A stretch of DNA of 64,000 bases from Chitinimonas arctica (GCF_007431345.1 NZ_CP041730.1:434001-498000), one strand, 5' to 3'. Positions 33,719 to 44,400 are shown, counted from the first letter of the stretch. Notes: generated from the letters alone by a model not told the origin. Translations and numbers: made by a program.

Positions 33719-34470
33719 GCGGAGCCCTCTATATCCTCACCGGGGCCTCGCGCGGCCTGGGCCTGGGCATCGCGCGCGCCATCGCCGCACGGGGCGGCCA
33801 GCTGCTGGCCGTCGCCCGCAGCGAGAGTGCCGAACTGGCGCAATTGGGCCGGGATATGCCGGGCTATCGGTTTTTCCCCTGCGACCTTGCCGACGCGGCC
33901 CAGCTGGAAGCGTTGACCGGGGCGCTTTGCGGTGCGCTGGGCAGCGCGCGCGACCTCTACCTGATCAACAATGCCGGCGTCACCGGCCCCATCGCGCCGG
34001 CCGGCCGCTATCAGCACAGCGACCTTGTCCACTGCCTGGCGGTCAACCTGACCGCCGCCATGCACTTGAGCAATGCCTTTATCGCGCATGTGCAGGAAAG
34101 GCCGGGAGATCGCCGCATCCTCAATATCAGCTCGGGCGCCGGCCGCAATCCCTACCCGAGCTGGACCGCCTATTGCACCAGCAAGGCGGGCCTCGACATG
34201 TATAGCCGCTGCGTTGGGGTGGAACAGGCGGAACACGCCAACGGCATCCGCATCGCCGCCGTCGCGCCCGGCATTATCGATACCGATATGCAAGCCGACA
34301 TCCGCGCCAGTACGCCCGAGGACTTCCCCTTGGTCGAACGCTTCAAGGCTTACCAGGCCGACGGCGCACTGAGCGACCCGGACCGGGCCGGGGCCGATCT
34401 CCTGCGCTTGCTGCATGGCACGCATATGGGCTTCGGGGACCTGCTCGATATACGCACCTTCGCCAGCTAA
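33715..34470 (+). CDS. Short-chain dehydrogenase/reductase (sepiapterin/benzil reductase-like)
   Basis: This 251-residue SDR overlaps the rpe stop by 4 bp. It has the NAD(P) glycine motif TGASRGLGLGIA (about 8-19), the NNAG motif (LINNAGVTGP, about 83-92), and the catalytic Ser-Tyr-Lys set in ILNISSGAGRNPYPSWTAYC and TSKAG. The C-terminal APGIIDTDMQ follows. It resembles the benzil/sepiapterin reductase branch of SDRs. The substrate is unknown; the tight coupling to rpe and the neighbouring thiamine-diphosphate enzyme may be relevant. Confidence 0.85.
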   Translation: MSGALYILTGASRGLGLGIARAIAARGGQLLAVARSESAELAQLGRDMPGYRFFPCDLADAAQLEALTGALCGALGSARDLYLINNAGVTGPIAPAGRYQHSDLVHCLAVNLTAAMHLSNAFIAHVQERPGDRRILNISSGAGRNPYPSWTAYCTSKAGLDMYSRCVGVEQAEHANGIRIAAVAPGIIDTDMQADIRASTPEDFPLVERFKAYQADGALSDPDRAGADLLRLLHGTHMGFGDLLDIRTFAS

Positions 34471-34594
34471 GCCCACGCCGCGCCTGCCGCAATGGCGGGC
34501 ATGCATGTCCACTTGGCCCTTGCCTGCATAAGCGCCTATAAATATTGCGGCTGCCAGCGAAATGCAGCCGCACATAAGGCGAAGAGGGCGAGAC

Positions 34595-36403
34595 ATGGCG
34601 GACAACAAGGCAGCGGGCGGACAAACCGACACGCTTCAGGGCACGGACGTGGCCGAACTGGTGGTGCGCTATCTGGAAGCCATTGGCGTCGAGTACGTGT
34701 TTGGCGTACCGGGCGGCGCGGTCGAACCCGTCTACAACGCCTTAGCCCGCAGCGCCCGGCGCGGCGGGCCAAGGGCGGTGGTGGCACGGCACGAGGCCGG
34801 TGCGGCCTTTATGGCGGAGGGTTACACCCGCGAGACCGGCCGGCTCGGTGTCTGCATCGCCACCTCGGGTCCGGGCGCCACCAATCTGATCACCGGCGTG
34901 GCCTGCGCCTACGACAACAGCATCCCCATGCTGGCCATTACGGGTCAACCCTCGTTACCCTCTTTCGGTCGTGGCGCCTTGCAGGAATCGGCCTGCACCG
35001 GCGTGAACACGCTGGGGATGTTTCGCCACTGCACTCGCTATAACTCGCTGGTTTCCCACCCCGATCAAGTCGAGAGCAAGCTGGTCAGCGCCTTGATGCG
35101 CACCCACCGGGCGCCCTATGGGCCGGCCCATCTTTCTTTTCCGGTCGATATCCTGCGTGCGCCCGCGCCCTCTTCATGGCTGAATTACGACTTGCGCTCC
35201 CTGCTGGAAAAACCCTCGCTGCTGGATATCAATGTGGTCCGGCAACTGGCCGAGGAAATTCGGCGGGCCGACAAGATCGCCATTATTCTCGGCGGCACCT
35301 GCGGCGAAGCGACCGAAGCCATTCTGCAACTCGCCGAACTGACCAATGCCCTGTTCGTCACCACCCCGGACGGCAAGGGCCTGGTCAACCCACGCCATCA
35401 TCTCTATCGCGGCGTGTTCGGATTCGCCGGCCATTACACCGCCAACGCCATTCTGCTGGACGACCCCGATGTGGTCCTGGCCATTGGCGTCAGCCTCGGC
35501 GAATGGACCAGTGCGGCCTGGTGCGACACGGTCTTGAACAACCGGCTGGTGCATATCGATGTGGACGATGAACATCTGATGCGCTCGCCCATGGCCCGCC
35601 TGCATGTGCGCGGCCGTATCAGCAGCGTGTGCGAAATGCTGGTCGATATCCTGCGCGGCGACCAGGCCAAGGCAGCCGAACGGGCCGGCAAGATCAGCTT
35701 GCGCAGCATCGAGGGCATGCTGCGCGAACCGAACAAGTACGAGTCCGATGCGGTCCCGATCAAACCCCAGCGGCTGATGCACGAGCTATCGCGCCATTGC
35801 CCGCCCAGCACCCGCTTCTATGCCGACGCCGGCAATAGCACCGCCTGGGCGATCCATTATCTGCAGGCGCGCGACCGGCGCATCAGCCACCAGCACGACT
35901 TCGGCCGCACGCACCCGGAACTGGGCGAGCGGCGCCATGACCATTCCGGCTGGCTGCGCGTGTTGATGGATTTCGCTCCCATGGGTTGGGCGATCGGCAC
36001 CGCGGTCGGCGGTGCGCGCGGCAATCCCGAGTGCCCGGTGGTTTGCATCACCGGCGACGGCAGCTATCTGATGAGCGGCCAGGAGATCACCGTGGCCGCC
36101 TCCGAGAAGCTGACCGTGCTGTTCGTCATTCTCAATGATGCCGCACTGGGCATGGTCAAGCACGGCCAAAGGCTGGCGGGCGCCGAGGCGACCGCCTTCG
36201 AACTGCCGGACATCGACTACCGGCGCCTGGCCGAATCCATGGGCATTCCGGGATTCCTGATCCGCCGCCCGGAGGATTTCGACAGCCTGGATTTCGATGC
36301 CATCCTGCGCCGGCGCGGCCCCACCCTGCTGGATGTGCGGATAGACGGCGAGGAAGTCCCGCCCATGAGCCTGCGGATGAAGACCCTGGGGACCGAGCAA
36401 TGA
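34595..36403 (+). CDS. Thiamine-diphosphate-dependent acetolactate synthase-like enzyme
   Basis: The start is the ATG at 34595 (MADNKAAGG) with GAGGG upstream; 602 residues. Three-domain organisation of the POX/AHAS family: N-terminal Pyr domain with the cofactor-activating glutamate E67 (RHEAGAAFMAEGY), a central domain (about 210-345), and a C-terminal PP domain with the Mg-ThDP motif G487-D488-G489 ... N514-D515. These essential residues are present, so it should be active in C-C bond making or breaking on a 2-oxo acid. No regulatory small subunit (ilvH) is adjacent. Instead it is coupled by 4 bp to two citrate-synthase-fold genes, unlike biosynthetic ilvB. Confidence 0.85.
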   Translation: MADNKAAGGQTDTLQGTDVAELVVRYLEAIGVEYVFGVPGGAVEPVYNALARSARRGGPRAVVARHEAGAAFMAEGYTRETGRLGVCIATSGPGATNLITGVACAYDNSIPMLAITGQPSLPSFGRGALQESACTGVNTLGMFRHCTRYNSLVSHPDQVESKLVSALMRTHRAPYGPAHLSFPVDILRAPAPSSWLNYDLRSLLEKPSLLDINVVRQLAEEIRRADKIAIILGGTCGEATEAILQLAELTNALFVTTPDGKGLVNPRHHLYRGVFGFAGHYTANAILLDDPDVVLAIGVSLGEWTSAAWCDTVLNNRLVHIDVDDEHLMRSPMARLHVRGRISSVCEMLVDILRGDQAKAAERAGKISLRSIEGMLREPNKYESDAVPIKPQRLMHELSRHCPPSTRFYADAGNSTAWAIHYLQARDRRISHQHDFGRTHPELGERRHDHSGWLRVLMDFAPMGWAIGTAVGGARGNPECPVVCITGDGSYLMSGQEITVAASEKLTVLFVILNDAALGMVKHGQRLAGAEATAFELPDIDYRRLAESMGIPGFLIRRPEDFDSLDFDAILRRRGPTLLDVRIDGEEVPPMSLRMKTLGTEQ

Positions 36404-37218
36404 GCCAGGCGGCCCCGGAACAGGTAATCCACACCCGCATCTGGCTGGAAGAAGCCGAAGCGGACAATCCCTTCGCCAGCCGGGCCGCTTATTGCCATGG
36501 CTATGATGTATACGGCGAGATGCTGGGACAGGCACGCTGGATGGAAATGCTCTATCTCTTGTTCCGCGCCGAGCGGCCCACGCCGGCCGAAACCGCCCTG
36601 CTGGACGCCTTGGCGGTGGCGCTGGCCAATCCCGGACCGCGCGATCCGTCCATCCATGCCGCCATGTGCGGCGGCATCGGCGGCTCCACCGCCGCCGCCA
36701 GCCTGATGGCGGCACTGGCGGTAGGCGCAGGTCAATATGGCGGCGGCCGCGAAGTATGGCTGGCCATGCAGGGCTGGCAGCAATGCGGTACCGAGCTGAG
36801 CGCCTGGCAATCCAGGCTGGCCAAGCTGCCCGAAGCCGAAATCGATGTCTGGCCGGCGCCGGAACACCCGGCCGGCTTCGATCCAAACGGTGTCAGCACC
36901 ACCACCATCGTGTGCCAGACCCTGGCGGTGCTGGCCAGGCTCAGTCCCGGCCCTCGCCTGCCCTGGCTGCAAACCCAACGCGTTGCGCTGGAACAGGCCG
37001 CCGGCCTGCCACTGGCCCTGACGCTACCTGCCGCCGCCTGCCTCTGCGACCTGGGCTTCAACCCGGCGCAGGGCGAGATGCTATACCTGCTGCTGCGCCT
37101 GCCGGGCGCGGCCGCGCATGCGCTGGAACAATGGGAGTATGGCTTCAAGCGCTTCCCCTTTCCCCCGCTGGAGCTGGAGGACGATCCCGCCCAGCCCGAC
37201 ACGAAAGCCCCATCATGA
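36400..37218 (+). CDS. Citrate synthase-fold protein 1, catalytic residues not conserved
   Basis: This 272-residue all-helical protein looks like the short citrate synthase/citryl-CoA lyase family. Its C-terminal LCDLGFNPAQGEMLYLLLRLPGAAAHALEQ region (quoted parts LCDLGFNPAQGEMLYLL and PGAAAHALEQ, 215-244) matches the family's dimer and CoA region. The motif where citrate synthase has PxHGGA reads AGQYGGGRE (Tyr113 for His). The GFGHR loop reads PAGFDPNG, and the N-x-D catalytic position reads LTLPAA. By eye, all three catalytic residues are missing. It overlaps the ThDP enzyme and the second paralogue by 4 bp each, implying a stable complex or stepwise pathway. Confidence 0.68.
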   Translation: MSQAAPEQVIHTRIWLEEAEADNPFASRAAYCHGYDVYGEMLGQARWMEMLYLLFRAERPTPAETALLDALAVALANPGPRDPSIHAAMCGGIGGSTAAASLMAALAVGAGQYGGGREVWLAMQGWQQCGTELSAWQSRLAKLPEAEIDVWPAPEHPAGFDPNGVSTTTIVCQTLAVLARLSPGPRLPWLQTQRVALEQAAGLPLALTLPAAACLCDLGFNPAQGEMLYLLLRLPGAAAHALEQWEYGFKRFPFPPLELEDDPAQPDTKAPS

Positions 37219-38021
37219 GCGGCTACCAGCATCTTGCCGAGGCCAGCGGGCGTTTTCGTACCAGGGTCGGCGGCGCCTTTCCCGGGAGCCGGGCGGTATT
37301 CCGGGGCCATGATCTGCACGGCGAATTGATGGAAATGGAGTGGCTGGCGCTTTACGCCTACAGCATCACAGCGCGCCGGCCCAGTGCCGCCGAGACGCGC
37401 CTGATGAATGCCCTTTGGGTGGTGACCGGCTATCCGGACGCGCGCATCTGGTGCAACCGGGTGGCGGCGCTGGCGGGTACCAGCCGCAGCACCGCCAATC
37501 TGGCGATCTGCGCCGGCAATGCCATCGCCGAGGCCTCCATCTACGGGCGCCGCAATGAATTCCGCGCCATCAGCTACTTTCTGGCGACCCGGCAAAAAAT
37601 GGCTGCGGGCGCCAGCCTGGCGGATTGCGTGGCCGAACACCTCGCCGCCAGGCGCAAGCTGGCTGGCTACGGCCGCCCCCTGGCAAATGGCGACGAGCGC
37701 ATCCCGCCCATCATGCGGGTGGCCGAATCGCTGGGTCTGCACGACGGTCCGCATGTGCGCCTTGCCTTCGCCCTCGACCAGTTCCTGCTGGGCAGCGGCA
37801 AGCCGCTGCGCATGAACTACGGCGGCCTGGTTGCCGCCTTCGGCGCCGATCTGGGATTCAGCGCCCAAACCTTCCAGCAGTTCATGTTTCCCAGCCTGCT
37901 GGCCGGCATGCAGCCGTGCTATGGCGAGGCTTGCGAGCTACCGGCCGGCAGCCGCTTTCCCACCCCCTGCACGGGTATCCGCTACGAGGGTGAAGCGCGA
38001 CGCCCCTGGCTACCCGGCTGA
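37215..38021 (+). CDS. Citrate synthase-fold protein 2, catalytic residues not conserved
   Basis: The start is the ATG at 37215 (MSGYQHLAEASG), in a 4-bp overlap with the previous gene; 268 residues. Citrate synthase-like order: GNAIAEASIYGRRNE (Tyr110 at the PxHGGA histidine), AGYGRPLANGDERIPPIMRVA (Arg154 at the GFGH histidine; 151-170), and MNYGGLVAAFGADLGF (Tyr202 at the N-x-D-G aspartate). It is a distant paralogue of the preceding protein. Both pseudo-active sites differ, which suggests specialised rather than decayed proteins, since both frames are intact. The function is unknown. Confidence 0.65.
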   Translation: MSGYQHLAEASGRFRTRVGGAFPGSRAVFRGHDLHGELMEMEWLALYAYSITARRPSAAETRLMNALWVVTGYPDARIWCNRVAALAGTSRSTANLAICAGNAIAEASIYGRRNEFRAISYFLATRQKMAAGASLADCVAEHLAARRKLAGYGRPLANGDERIPPIMRVAESLGLHDGPHVRLAFALDQFLLGSGKPLRMNYGGLVAAFGADLGFSAQTFQQFMFPSLLAGMQPCYGEACELPAGSRFPTPCTGIRYEGEARRPWLPG

Positions 38022-38089
38022 AGCGGCCACCCTGCCCCCTATCGCTCCCTTGCTCACTCGATTGAATGGTACATAGCCGGAGAACCACG

Positions 38090-40183
38090 ATGAAACGATG
38101 GCCATATAGTCAGATCAGCTTGCTGGTAGCGTTGACGTGCGGATACGGGGCGGCGGCCGAGATGGAAGAAGAAGACATGGCGCTGGCCTACGGCGATAAG
38201 CGCTTTGTCAGTATCGCCACCGGCAGCGCCCAACCGGTCAGCCGGGCACCGGCCGTGGCCAGCGTGATCACGGCGGCCGAAATCGAGGCGATGGGCGCCA
38301 TCGATCTAGACCAGGTGCTGGAGACGGTGCCGGGCATGCATATCAACCGTTCCTCGCAGGTCGGCAGCCCGGTCTATGTTATCCGCGGCATCCAGTCCGA
38401 TACCAATAACCGGGTACTGCTGCTGGTTAACGGCATTCCCATGACTTCGGTCTTCACCGGCGACCCGGGCAGCGTATCGGTCGGCCAGCCGCTGGAGAAT
38501 GTCTCGCGCATCGAAGTGATTCGCGGCCCGGGATCCGCCCTGTATGGCGCCGACGCCTTTGCCGGCGTGATCAATATCGTCACCAAGACCGCCACCGAGA
38601 TCGGCGGCCACCGTCTCGGCGCGCGCGGCGGATCGTTCGGTACCGGGGCAGCCTGGTGGCTGTACGGTGGCAATGTGGGCGCGATGCAGGTGGCGGCCTA
38701 TCTGTCGGCCGGCCGTACCGACGGCGCCCGCCGCACGGTCGAGATCGACAATCAGACACCGCTGGACGGCCTGTTCGGAACCCGCATTTCCTATGCCCCC
38801 GGCCCCACCGAGTACGGCCACAAGGATATCGACGCGGCCATCGATCTGAGCCAGGGTAAATGGCGCCTGCGCACCGCTTACAAGTGGCGGGATAAAGTAG
38901 GCACCGGCACCGGGGTGGCATCGGCGCTCGATCCGGCTGGCCATGGCTCGAACAAGCGGCTGACCGCCGACCTGAATTACGAGGACAAGCAATTCAGCCC
39001 GGACTGGGAAATCAGCGCCCAGCTGGCACATATGTATATGAGCCAGCAAACCAATCTGGTGTTGTTTCCGCCCGGCGCCTTTGGCGGTGCTTTCCCCGAC
39101 GGTATGCGCGGTACGCCCGGTACCAAGCTGCGCCGTACCCGCGTGGGCGGCACGGCGGTCTATACCGGCTGGACCAACCATAGGCTGCGTCTCGGCATGG
39201 GCTGGGAGAAGAACGATCTGTTCGATGTCCACGAAACCAAGAACTTCAATTTCGCCTTTGTCCCCGGCGTGGGGAATGTGCCGGTACCCACCGGCGGGAT
39301 GATAGACGTCTCCAATGTGGCGTCTTTCCAACTGCCGCATAAGCGGACCCTGCGCTATCTGTTCGCGCAGGATGAATGGCAGCTGGCCAAGGACCTGTTC
39401 CTGACGGCCGGGGTGCGTCGCGACCACTACTCCGACTTTGGCAGCACCACCAACCCTCGCCTGGCACTGGTATGGGAAGCCGCCTTCAACCTGACCGCCA
39501 AGCTGCTCTATAGCCGCGCCTTCCGCGCCCCGTCGTTCAGCGAGCTGTATAACGTCAACAACCCCGTGCAACTGGGCTACATCAATACCAAGCCGGAAAA
39601 GCTGGATTCGCTGGAGGCCGCCGTCAATTGGCAGGTGCGCAGCAATACCCAGCTCAACCTCAGCCTGTTCCGCTACCAGATGAAGGACATCATCCGCTTC
39701 CTCCCCAATAGCGACCCCATCACTGGCGCCACCGCCGGCAATAGCGGCCGCCAGAAAGGCCATGGCTTCGAACTGGAAACGGTCTGGGATGCCAGCCGCA
39801 CCGTGCGAGTCAGCGGTCATTACGCTTGGCAGCGTTCAACCGACAAGACCAGCCAGACCGATGCCGGCAATGCGCCGCGCCAGCAACTTTCGGCGCAGGG
39901 CGACTGGCGCTTCAGCGATAACTGGCGCTTGGCCGGCCGCGTCAACCGGGTGGCGGACCGCCGCCGCCAGGCTGGCGACAACCGGCCGGCCGTGCCTGAC
40001 TACACCAGCACCGATCTGACCCTGAGTTATGGAAATAGCCGCAGCGCCTGGGATATGAGCCTGATTGCCCGTAATATATTCAACAGCGATATCCGCGAGC
40101 CCAGCCAGGCGCCTGGCCTGATCCCGCGCGATTATCCGCAGGCCGGCCGTGCCTGGTTCCTGCAATTGCAGCGCAGGCTTTGA
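38090..40183 (+). CDS. TonB-dependent outer membrane receptor
   Basis: The start is the ATG at 38090 (MKRWPYSQ) with GGAGA upstream; 697 residues with a signal peptide ending GAAA. The plug domain (about 45-165) has APAVASVITAAEIEAMG, YVIRGIQSDTNNRVLLLVNG, and VIRGPGSALYGADAFAGVIN, all diagnostic. A 22-strand barrel follows, ending AWFLQLQRRL. It is of the CirA/vitamin B12-siderophore type. The ligand is unknown. It lies 69 bp after the second citrate-synthase-like gene and 15 bp before the periplasmic binding protein gene. Confidence 0.9.
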   Translation: MKRWPYSQISLLVALTCGYGAAAEMEEEDMALAYGDKRFVSIATGSAQPVSRAPAVASVITAAEIEAMGAIDLDQVLETVPGMHINRSSQVGSPVYVIRGIQSDTNNRVLLLVNGIPMTSVFTGDPGSVSVGQPLENVSRIEVIRGPGSALYGADAFAGVINIVTKTATEIGGHRLGARGGSFGTGAAWWLYGGNVGAMQVAAYLSAGRTDGARRTVEIDNQTPLDGLFGTRISYAPGPTEYGHKDIDAAIDLSQGKWRLRTAYKWRDKVGTGTGVASALDPAGHGSNKRLTADLNYEDKQFSPDWEISAQLAHMYMSQQTNLVLFPPGAFGGAFPDGMRGTPGTKLRRTRVGGTAVYTGWTNHRLRLGMGWEKNDLFDVHETKNFNFAFVPGVGNVPVPTGGMIDVSNVASFQLPHKRTLRYLFAQDEWQLAKDLFLTAGVRRDHYSDFGSTTNPRLALVWEAAFNLTAKLLYSRAFRAPSFSELYNVNNPVQLGYINTKPEKLDSLEAAVNWQVRSNTQLNLSLFRYQMKDIIRFLPNSDPITGATAGNSGRQKGHGFELETVWDASRTVRVSGHYAWQRSTDKTSQTDAGNAPRQQLSAQGDWRFSDNWRLAGRVNRVADRRRQAGDNRPAVPDYTSTDLTLSYGNSRSAWDMSLIARNIFNSDIREPSQAPGLIPRDYPQAGRAWFLQLQRRL

Positions 40184-40197
40184 CGACAAGCATCTAA

Positions 40198-41445
40198 TTG
40201 ACAAGGATTAGCGCGATAGTGCCTTTCCACCGACCACGCCGGGATGGGTCCGAGGGTATCCGCCGGGTCGATGTCCGTCGCGCGACCGGGCTGGCGATGC
40301 TGGCGCTTTGGCTGATAGCCGGCTTTGGCACGTATGCCGCTGCGCACGCCGCTGCACACACCGCCGAACCGCGCAATCGCCATCCCACCCTGGCCGTGCT
40401 GTACGACCGTGCCGACGAGTACGCGCCTAACGCATTCCAGCAGATTCTCAGCGGCATTTTCGAGCATCCCGATGTGGCGCTGTATCGGCTGAAATCCAGC
40501 GCCCGCCAGGAGCAGGCGATGATGCTGGCCGCTTCGACCGGTGGCGGCTTTCTCAAGGTCGCCGCCTACAGCGCCGGCAATATCGCCGTGCTCTACCCCG
40601 ATATCGGCGAGCCCTACCGCAGCGTATTCTCCAAAATCATCGAGGGCATCGAGGATAAGACCAAGGTCCGCGTCGCCAGCTTTGCCATCGGCAGCAATCT
40701 GAACCAGCAGGAATTGAACGGCGAGCTGAAGCGCCAGAATGTACGGGTCGTGATCGCCTTGGGCCGCAACGGCCTGCGCGCCGCGGCCGCGCTGGACCGG
40801 GCCACCGTCAATATCGTGGCCGGCGGCGTATTGGCCGTGCCCGAGAACGAGGCGCGCGGCATTTCCGTACATAGCCTGGCGCCCGATCCCGAGCTGCTGT
40901 TTATCCGCCTCAAGCTGCTGTCTCCGCAGGCCAAGCGGGTCTTCGTCGTCTACGACCCGCGCAACAATGGCTGGCTGATCCAGCTGGCACGCCAGGCGGC
41001 CAAGGCGCAGGGGCTGGAACTGCAGGTACGCGAGGCCGGCGACCTGAAGACCGCCATGCAACATTACCAGGCCATCCTGTCGGCCAGCGACGCCCACACC
41101 GACGCGCTATGGTTGCCGCAGGACGGCACCACCGTGGAAGAGTCGGCCGTGCTGCCGCTGGTCCTGCAGGGAGCCTGGAATCGCAACCTGGTGGTGTTCT
41201 CCAGCAGCCTTGGGCACGTCAAGCGTGGCATCCTGTTTTCGCTCTACCCGGACAACCTTGGCCTGGGCCGCCAGCTGGCCCATTTCGCGCTGGGCCAGCT
41301 GGCCGGCAATGCCGAGGCCGCCGAGGCCACCCGCCCGCTCAAGGAAGTACTTCTGGCGGTAAATCTGCGTACCGCCAGCCACCTTGGACTAAACCTCAGT
41401 AACAAGCAGCAGCAAAGTTTCGATCTTATCTTCCCCGAGCCGTGA
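40198..41445 (+). CDS. ABC-type periplasmic substrate-binding protein (ABC_sub_bind-like)
   Basis: This 415-residue protein apparently starts at the TTG at 40198; a GTG at 40219 is the alternative. One N-terminal hydrophobic segment (about 30-50, ATGLAMLALWLIAGFGTYAA) acts as signal or anchor. The rest has the two-lobe periplasmic-binding fold of the COG2984 type: HPTLAVLYDRADEYAPNAFQ, VVIALGRNGLRAA, KRVFVVYDPRNNGW, ALWLPQDGTTVEESAV and PLVVFSSS-like NLVVFSSSLGHVKRG. There is no ABC permease or ATPase nearby. It lies 11 bp before the hybrid kinase gene, so it likely delivers a ligand signal to that sensor. Confidence 0.82.
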   Translation: MTRISAIVPFHRPRRDGSEGIRRVDVRRATGLAMLALWLIAGFGTYAAAHAAAHTAEPRNRHPTLAVLYDRADEYAPNAFQQILSGIFEHPDVALYRLKSSARQEQAMMLAASTGGGFLKVAAYSAGNIAVLYPDIGEPYRSVFSKIIEGIEDKTKVRVASFAIGSNLNQQELNGELKRQNVRVVIALGRNGLRAAAALDRATVNIVAGGVLAVPENEARGISVHSLAPDPELLFIRLKLLSPQAKRVFVVYDPRNNGWLIQLARQAAKAQGLELQVREAGDLKTAMQHYQAILSASDAHTDALWLPQDGTTVEESAVLPLVLQGAWNRNLVVFSSSLGHVKRGILFSLYPDNLGLGRQLAHFALGQLAGNAEAAEATRPLKEVLLAVNLRTASHLGLNLSNKQQQSFDLIFPEP

Positions 41446-41455
41446 GCCAAGCCGG

Positions 41456-44400
41456 ATGAAACTGCTAGAGCGCTATCTGCATGACAAGTCTTTCCGCCAC
41501 CAATTGAGCGTGGCGGTGACGGTGGGCGTATTGTTGCTGGCGCTGCTCTCGTCCCTGGCCAGCTCCTGGCAGGGCAGCCGCCAGATCCGCGAGGTGCTGC
41601 GGGCCCAGGGCGAAGGCTTGGCGGAAAGCCTGGCGCGCCAGAGCAAGCTGGCCCTGCTGTACGACGCAGCCGAGAACGCCGACGCCGCCGTCGGCGTCAC
41701 CCTGGCTTTTCCCGATATCACCCGGCTGGAAATCCGCCACGCCGACGGCCGGCCGCTATTGGTGCGCGGCAAGGGCGACCAGCGCCTGCCCGAGCGGCCC
41801 GAACTGCCGCCCCCGGACCGTATCGGCGGACTGGAAATCGAAACCGACGACAGTTGGCAATTCGTCTCGCCGGTCATGGGCAAGGAGGCGGAAGTCTCGC
41901 CCTTCGCCGTGGATGAACCGCGCAGCGAGCGCCTGGGCTATGTGCGGCTGGTGCAAAGCAAGGCCACCCTGCGGCAGATGACGATACAGATGTTCGCGGT
42001 CAATTTCGGCACCTCCTTTCTGGCCGCTTTCGTCCTGCTGCTGCTGATCCGCCTGCTTACCCAGCGCCTGATGCGGCCCTTGACCCAGCTGGCAGGCCAG
42101 ATGGCGCGGGCCGAACAAGGCGAGTCCGGCGTGCGGGCGGCCACGGACGGCCCGCCCGACATCGCGGAAATGGCGCAAGCCTTCAATAGCATGATCGTGG
42201 TGTTGGAGCAGCGGGAGCAGCAGTTGCGCCAAGCGCATGACGAAGCGGTGCGCTATGCCCATCTGAAGGCGGAATTCGCCGCCACCGTCAGCCACGAGAT
42301 CCGTACGCCGCTCAACGGGGTGATCGGCACCCTGGATATCCTGATGGCCACTTCGCTGCCGGACAAGCAGCATCACTTTGTCGAACTGGCCTGGAACTCG
42401 TCGCAATATCTGTTGGACCTGATCAACAATATTCTCGATTTTTCCAAGCTGGAGGCCGGGCGGGTCGAGCTGGAGCACAGCGACTTCAGCCCCAATGGCT
42501 TGATCGAGGATGTGATCGAGCTACTGGCCGCGCAAACCCAGAAGAAAGGACTGGAACTGAGCCACCTGGTCGGCGACGAGGTCCCCGCCCGGCTTAACGG
42601 CGATCCTGGCCGTCTGCGCCAGGTACTGACCAATCTGATCGGCAATGCCATCAAATTCACCGAACAGGGTGAAATCGTCGTGCAGGCCGCGGTACTGGAA
42701 CAGCGCGACGAGGACTGGCTATTGCGCTTCGAAGTACGCGACAACGGCATAGGCATAGACAGCCAAGCGCAGGCGCATATCTTCGAATCGTTTGCCCAGG
42801 CCGATAGTTCGACCAATCGCCGCTTCGGCGGCTCCGGACTGGGCCTGTCCATCTGCCGCCAACTGGTGAACCTGATGGGCGGCGAGATCGGCGTGGAAAG
42901 CGCGCCGGGCAAAGGCAGCCGCTTCTGGTTCACGCTACCGCTGGGACCCGCCCATGACGAAGCGCTCGCCCCCACCGCCCACCCCGGCACGGGGCGCGGC
43001 GTAGTGCTGGTGGACGAAAGCCCGGTGGTGCGGGACTTCCTGGCGCAATCCCTGTCGGCCCTGGGCTTTCGCTGCCTCAATGCCCGCCATACCGCCGAGG
43101 CCATGGCCATCCTGCAAGCGCAACTGGCCGCGGGGACGCCCTGCGAGCTACTGTTCATGGACAGCCAGTTCACCAGCGCCGCCGGCGGCGACCTGGTCGC
43201 CCGCATCCGCGCCGATGCCGACCTGGCACGGCTGCGCATCGTCGCGATGAACCGATTCGGTCTCAGCCAGCCACCGGGGAACGGACATATCGACGCTTGG
43301 CTCAGCAAACCGCTGCGGCTGGAGAAATTGCGGGAGTGCATCGCCACGCTGGACGCCCCCAGCGCCGGCAGGGAAATCGCAGCCGTACCCGCGCCGGTGG
43401 GGCGTTGCCGGATCCTGGTGGCCGAAGACAATCGCACCAACCAGGCCGTGGCCGAAAGCATGCTGTTGATGCTGGGTTGCCATGCCGAAATCGTCGGTGA
43501 CGGCCATGCCGCCATCCATGCCTTTCAATTGCAGGCCTTCGATCTGATCCTGATGGACTGCAATATGCCGCATATGGACGGCTATCAGGCCACCGCCGCC
43601 ATCCGCGCCCTGGAAGCCGAGACCGGCCGGCGCATTCCCATCGTCGCCATGACCGCCAATGTGCAGCAGATCGACGTGGAGAAATGCCTCGCCGCCGGCA
43701 TGGACGACCATCTGGCCAAACCGCTGACCCTGGGCAGCCTGGGCAACAAGCTGGCGCGCTGGTCAAAGCGTTCCATCGACGGTTCGCCCGGTCCGAGCGC
43801 CAGCGCCGAGCAACTGGAAATCGGCAGCAAGCCGCTCAACAGCGGCGTGTTCAACACCCTGCGCGAAGCGCTGGGTGATAGCCTGGGCCTGGCCATCCAA
43901 CCCTATCTGGAAGACCTGCCCAAGTATCTGGAAACACTGGAGCAGGCCGCCGCCGCCCAGGACGGCGAACGCCTGCGCCAAGCCGCGCATGCCATCAAGG
44001 GCGCCAGCGGCACGCTGGGCGCCGCCATTGTCTCCGGCCTCGCGCGCGAGATCGAAGCCTTGGCCGAGGTCGGCCAGATCGCCCTGGCCGAATCCCTGCT
44101 CACTCGCCTGCATGCCGAGTGCGCCTTGGTGAAACAGGCCCTGCTGGCCGAACTTCGCCAGCATCAGGGCGAGGCCAGCGAAACGCGCGGCGAGGAAGGC
44201 CTGGTCCTGGTGGTGGACGACGACCGCAGCACCCGCTCCGCCCTGCGCCAGGCCCTGGAGCGAAGCGGTTTCCAGGTCAGCGAGGCAGCCGACGGCGAGG
44301 CAGCCTTGGCCAGCCTGGCGGACAACCGTCCCGATGTGATCCTGATGGACGGCCTGATGCCGGTACTGGATGGCTTCAGCGCCTGTTCCCGGCTACAGGA

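Noticed and set aside
34595..36403. Biosynthetic acetolactate synthase ilvB
   Set aside because: No ilvH small subunit or ilvC follows, and the neighbours are citrate-synthase-fold and receptor genes; called acetolactate synthase-like instead.
37215..38021. Citrate synthase (gltA) or 2-methylcitrate synthase (prpC)
   Set aside because: Too short (268 residues against about 430) and without the catalytic His and Asp motifs.
38306..39820. 504-codon minus-strand frame inside the TonB receptor gene
   Set aside because: The receptor on the plus strand shows all plug and barrel motifs; the opposite frame is a shadow.
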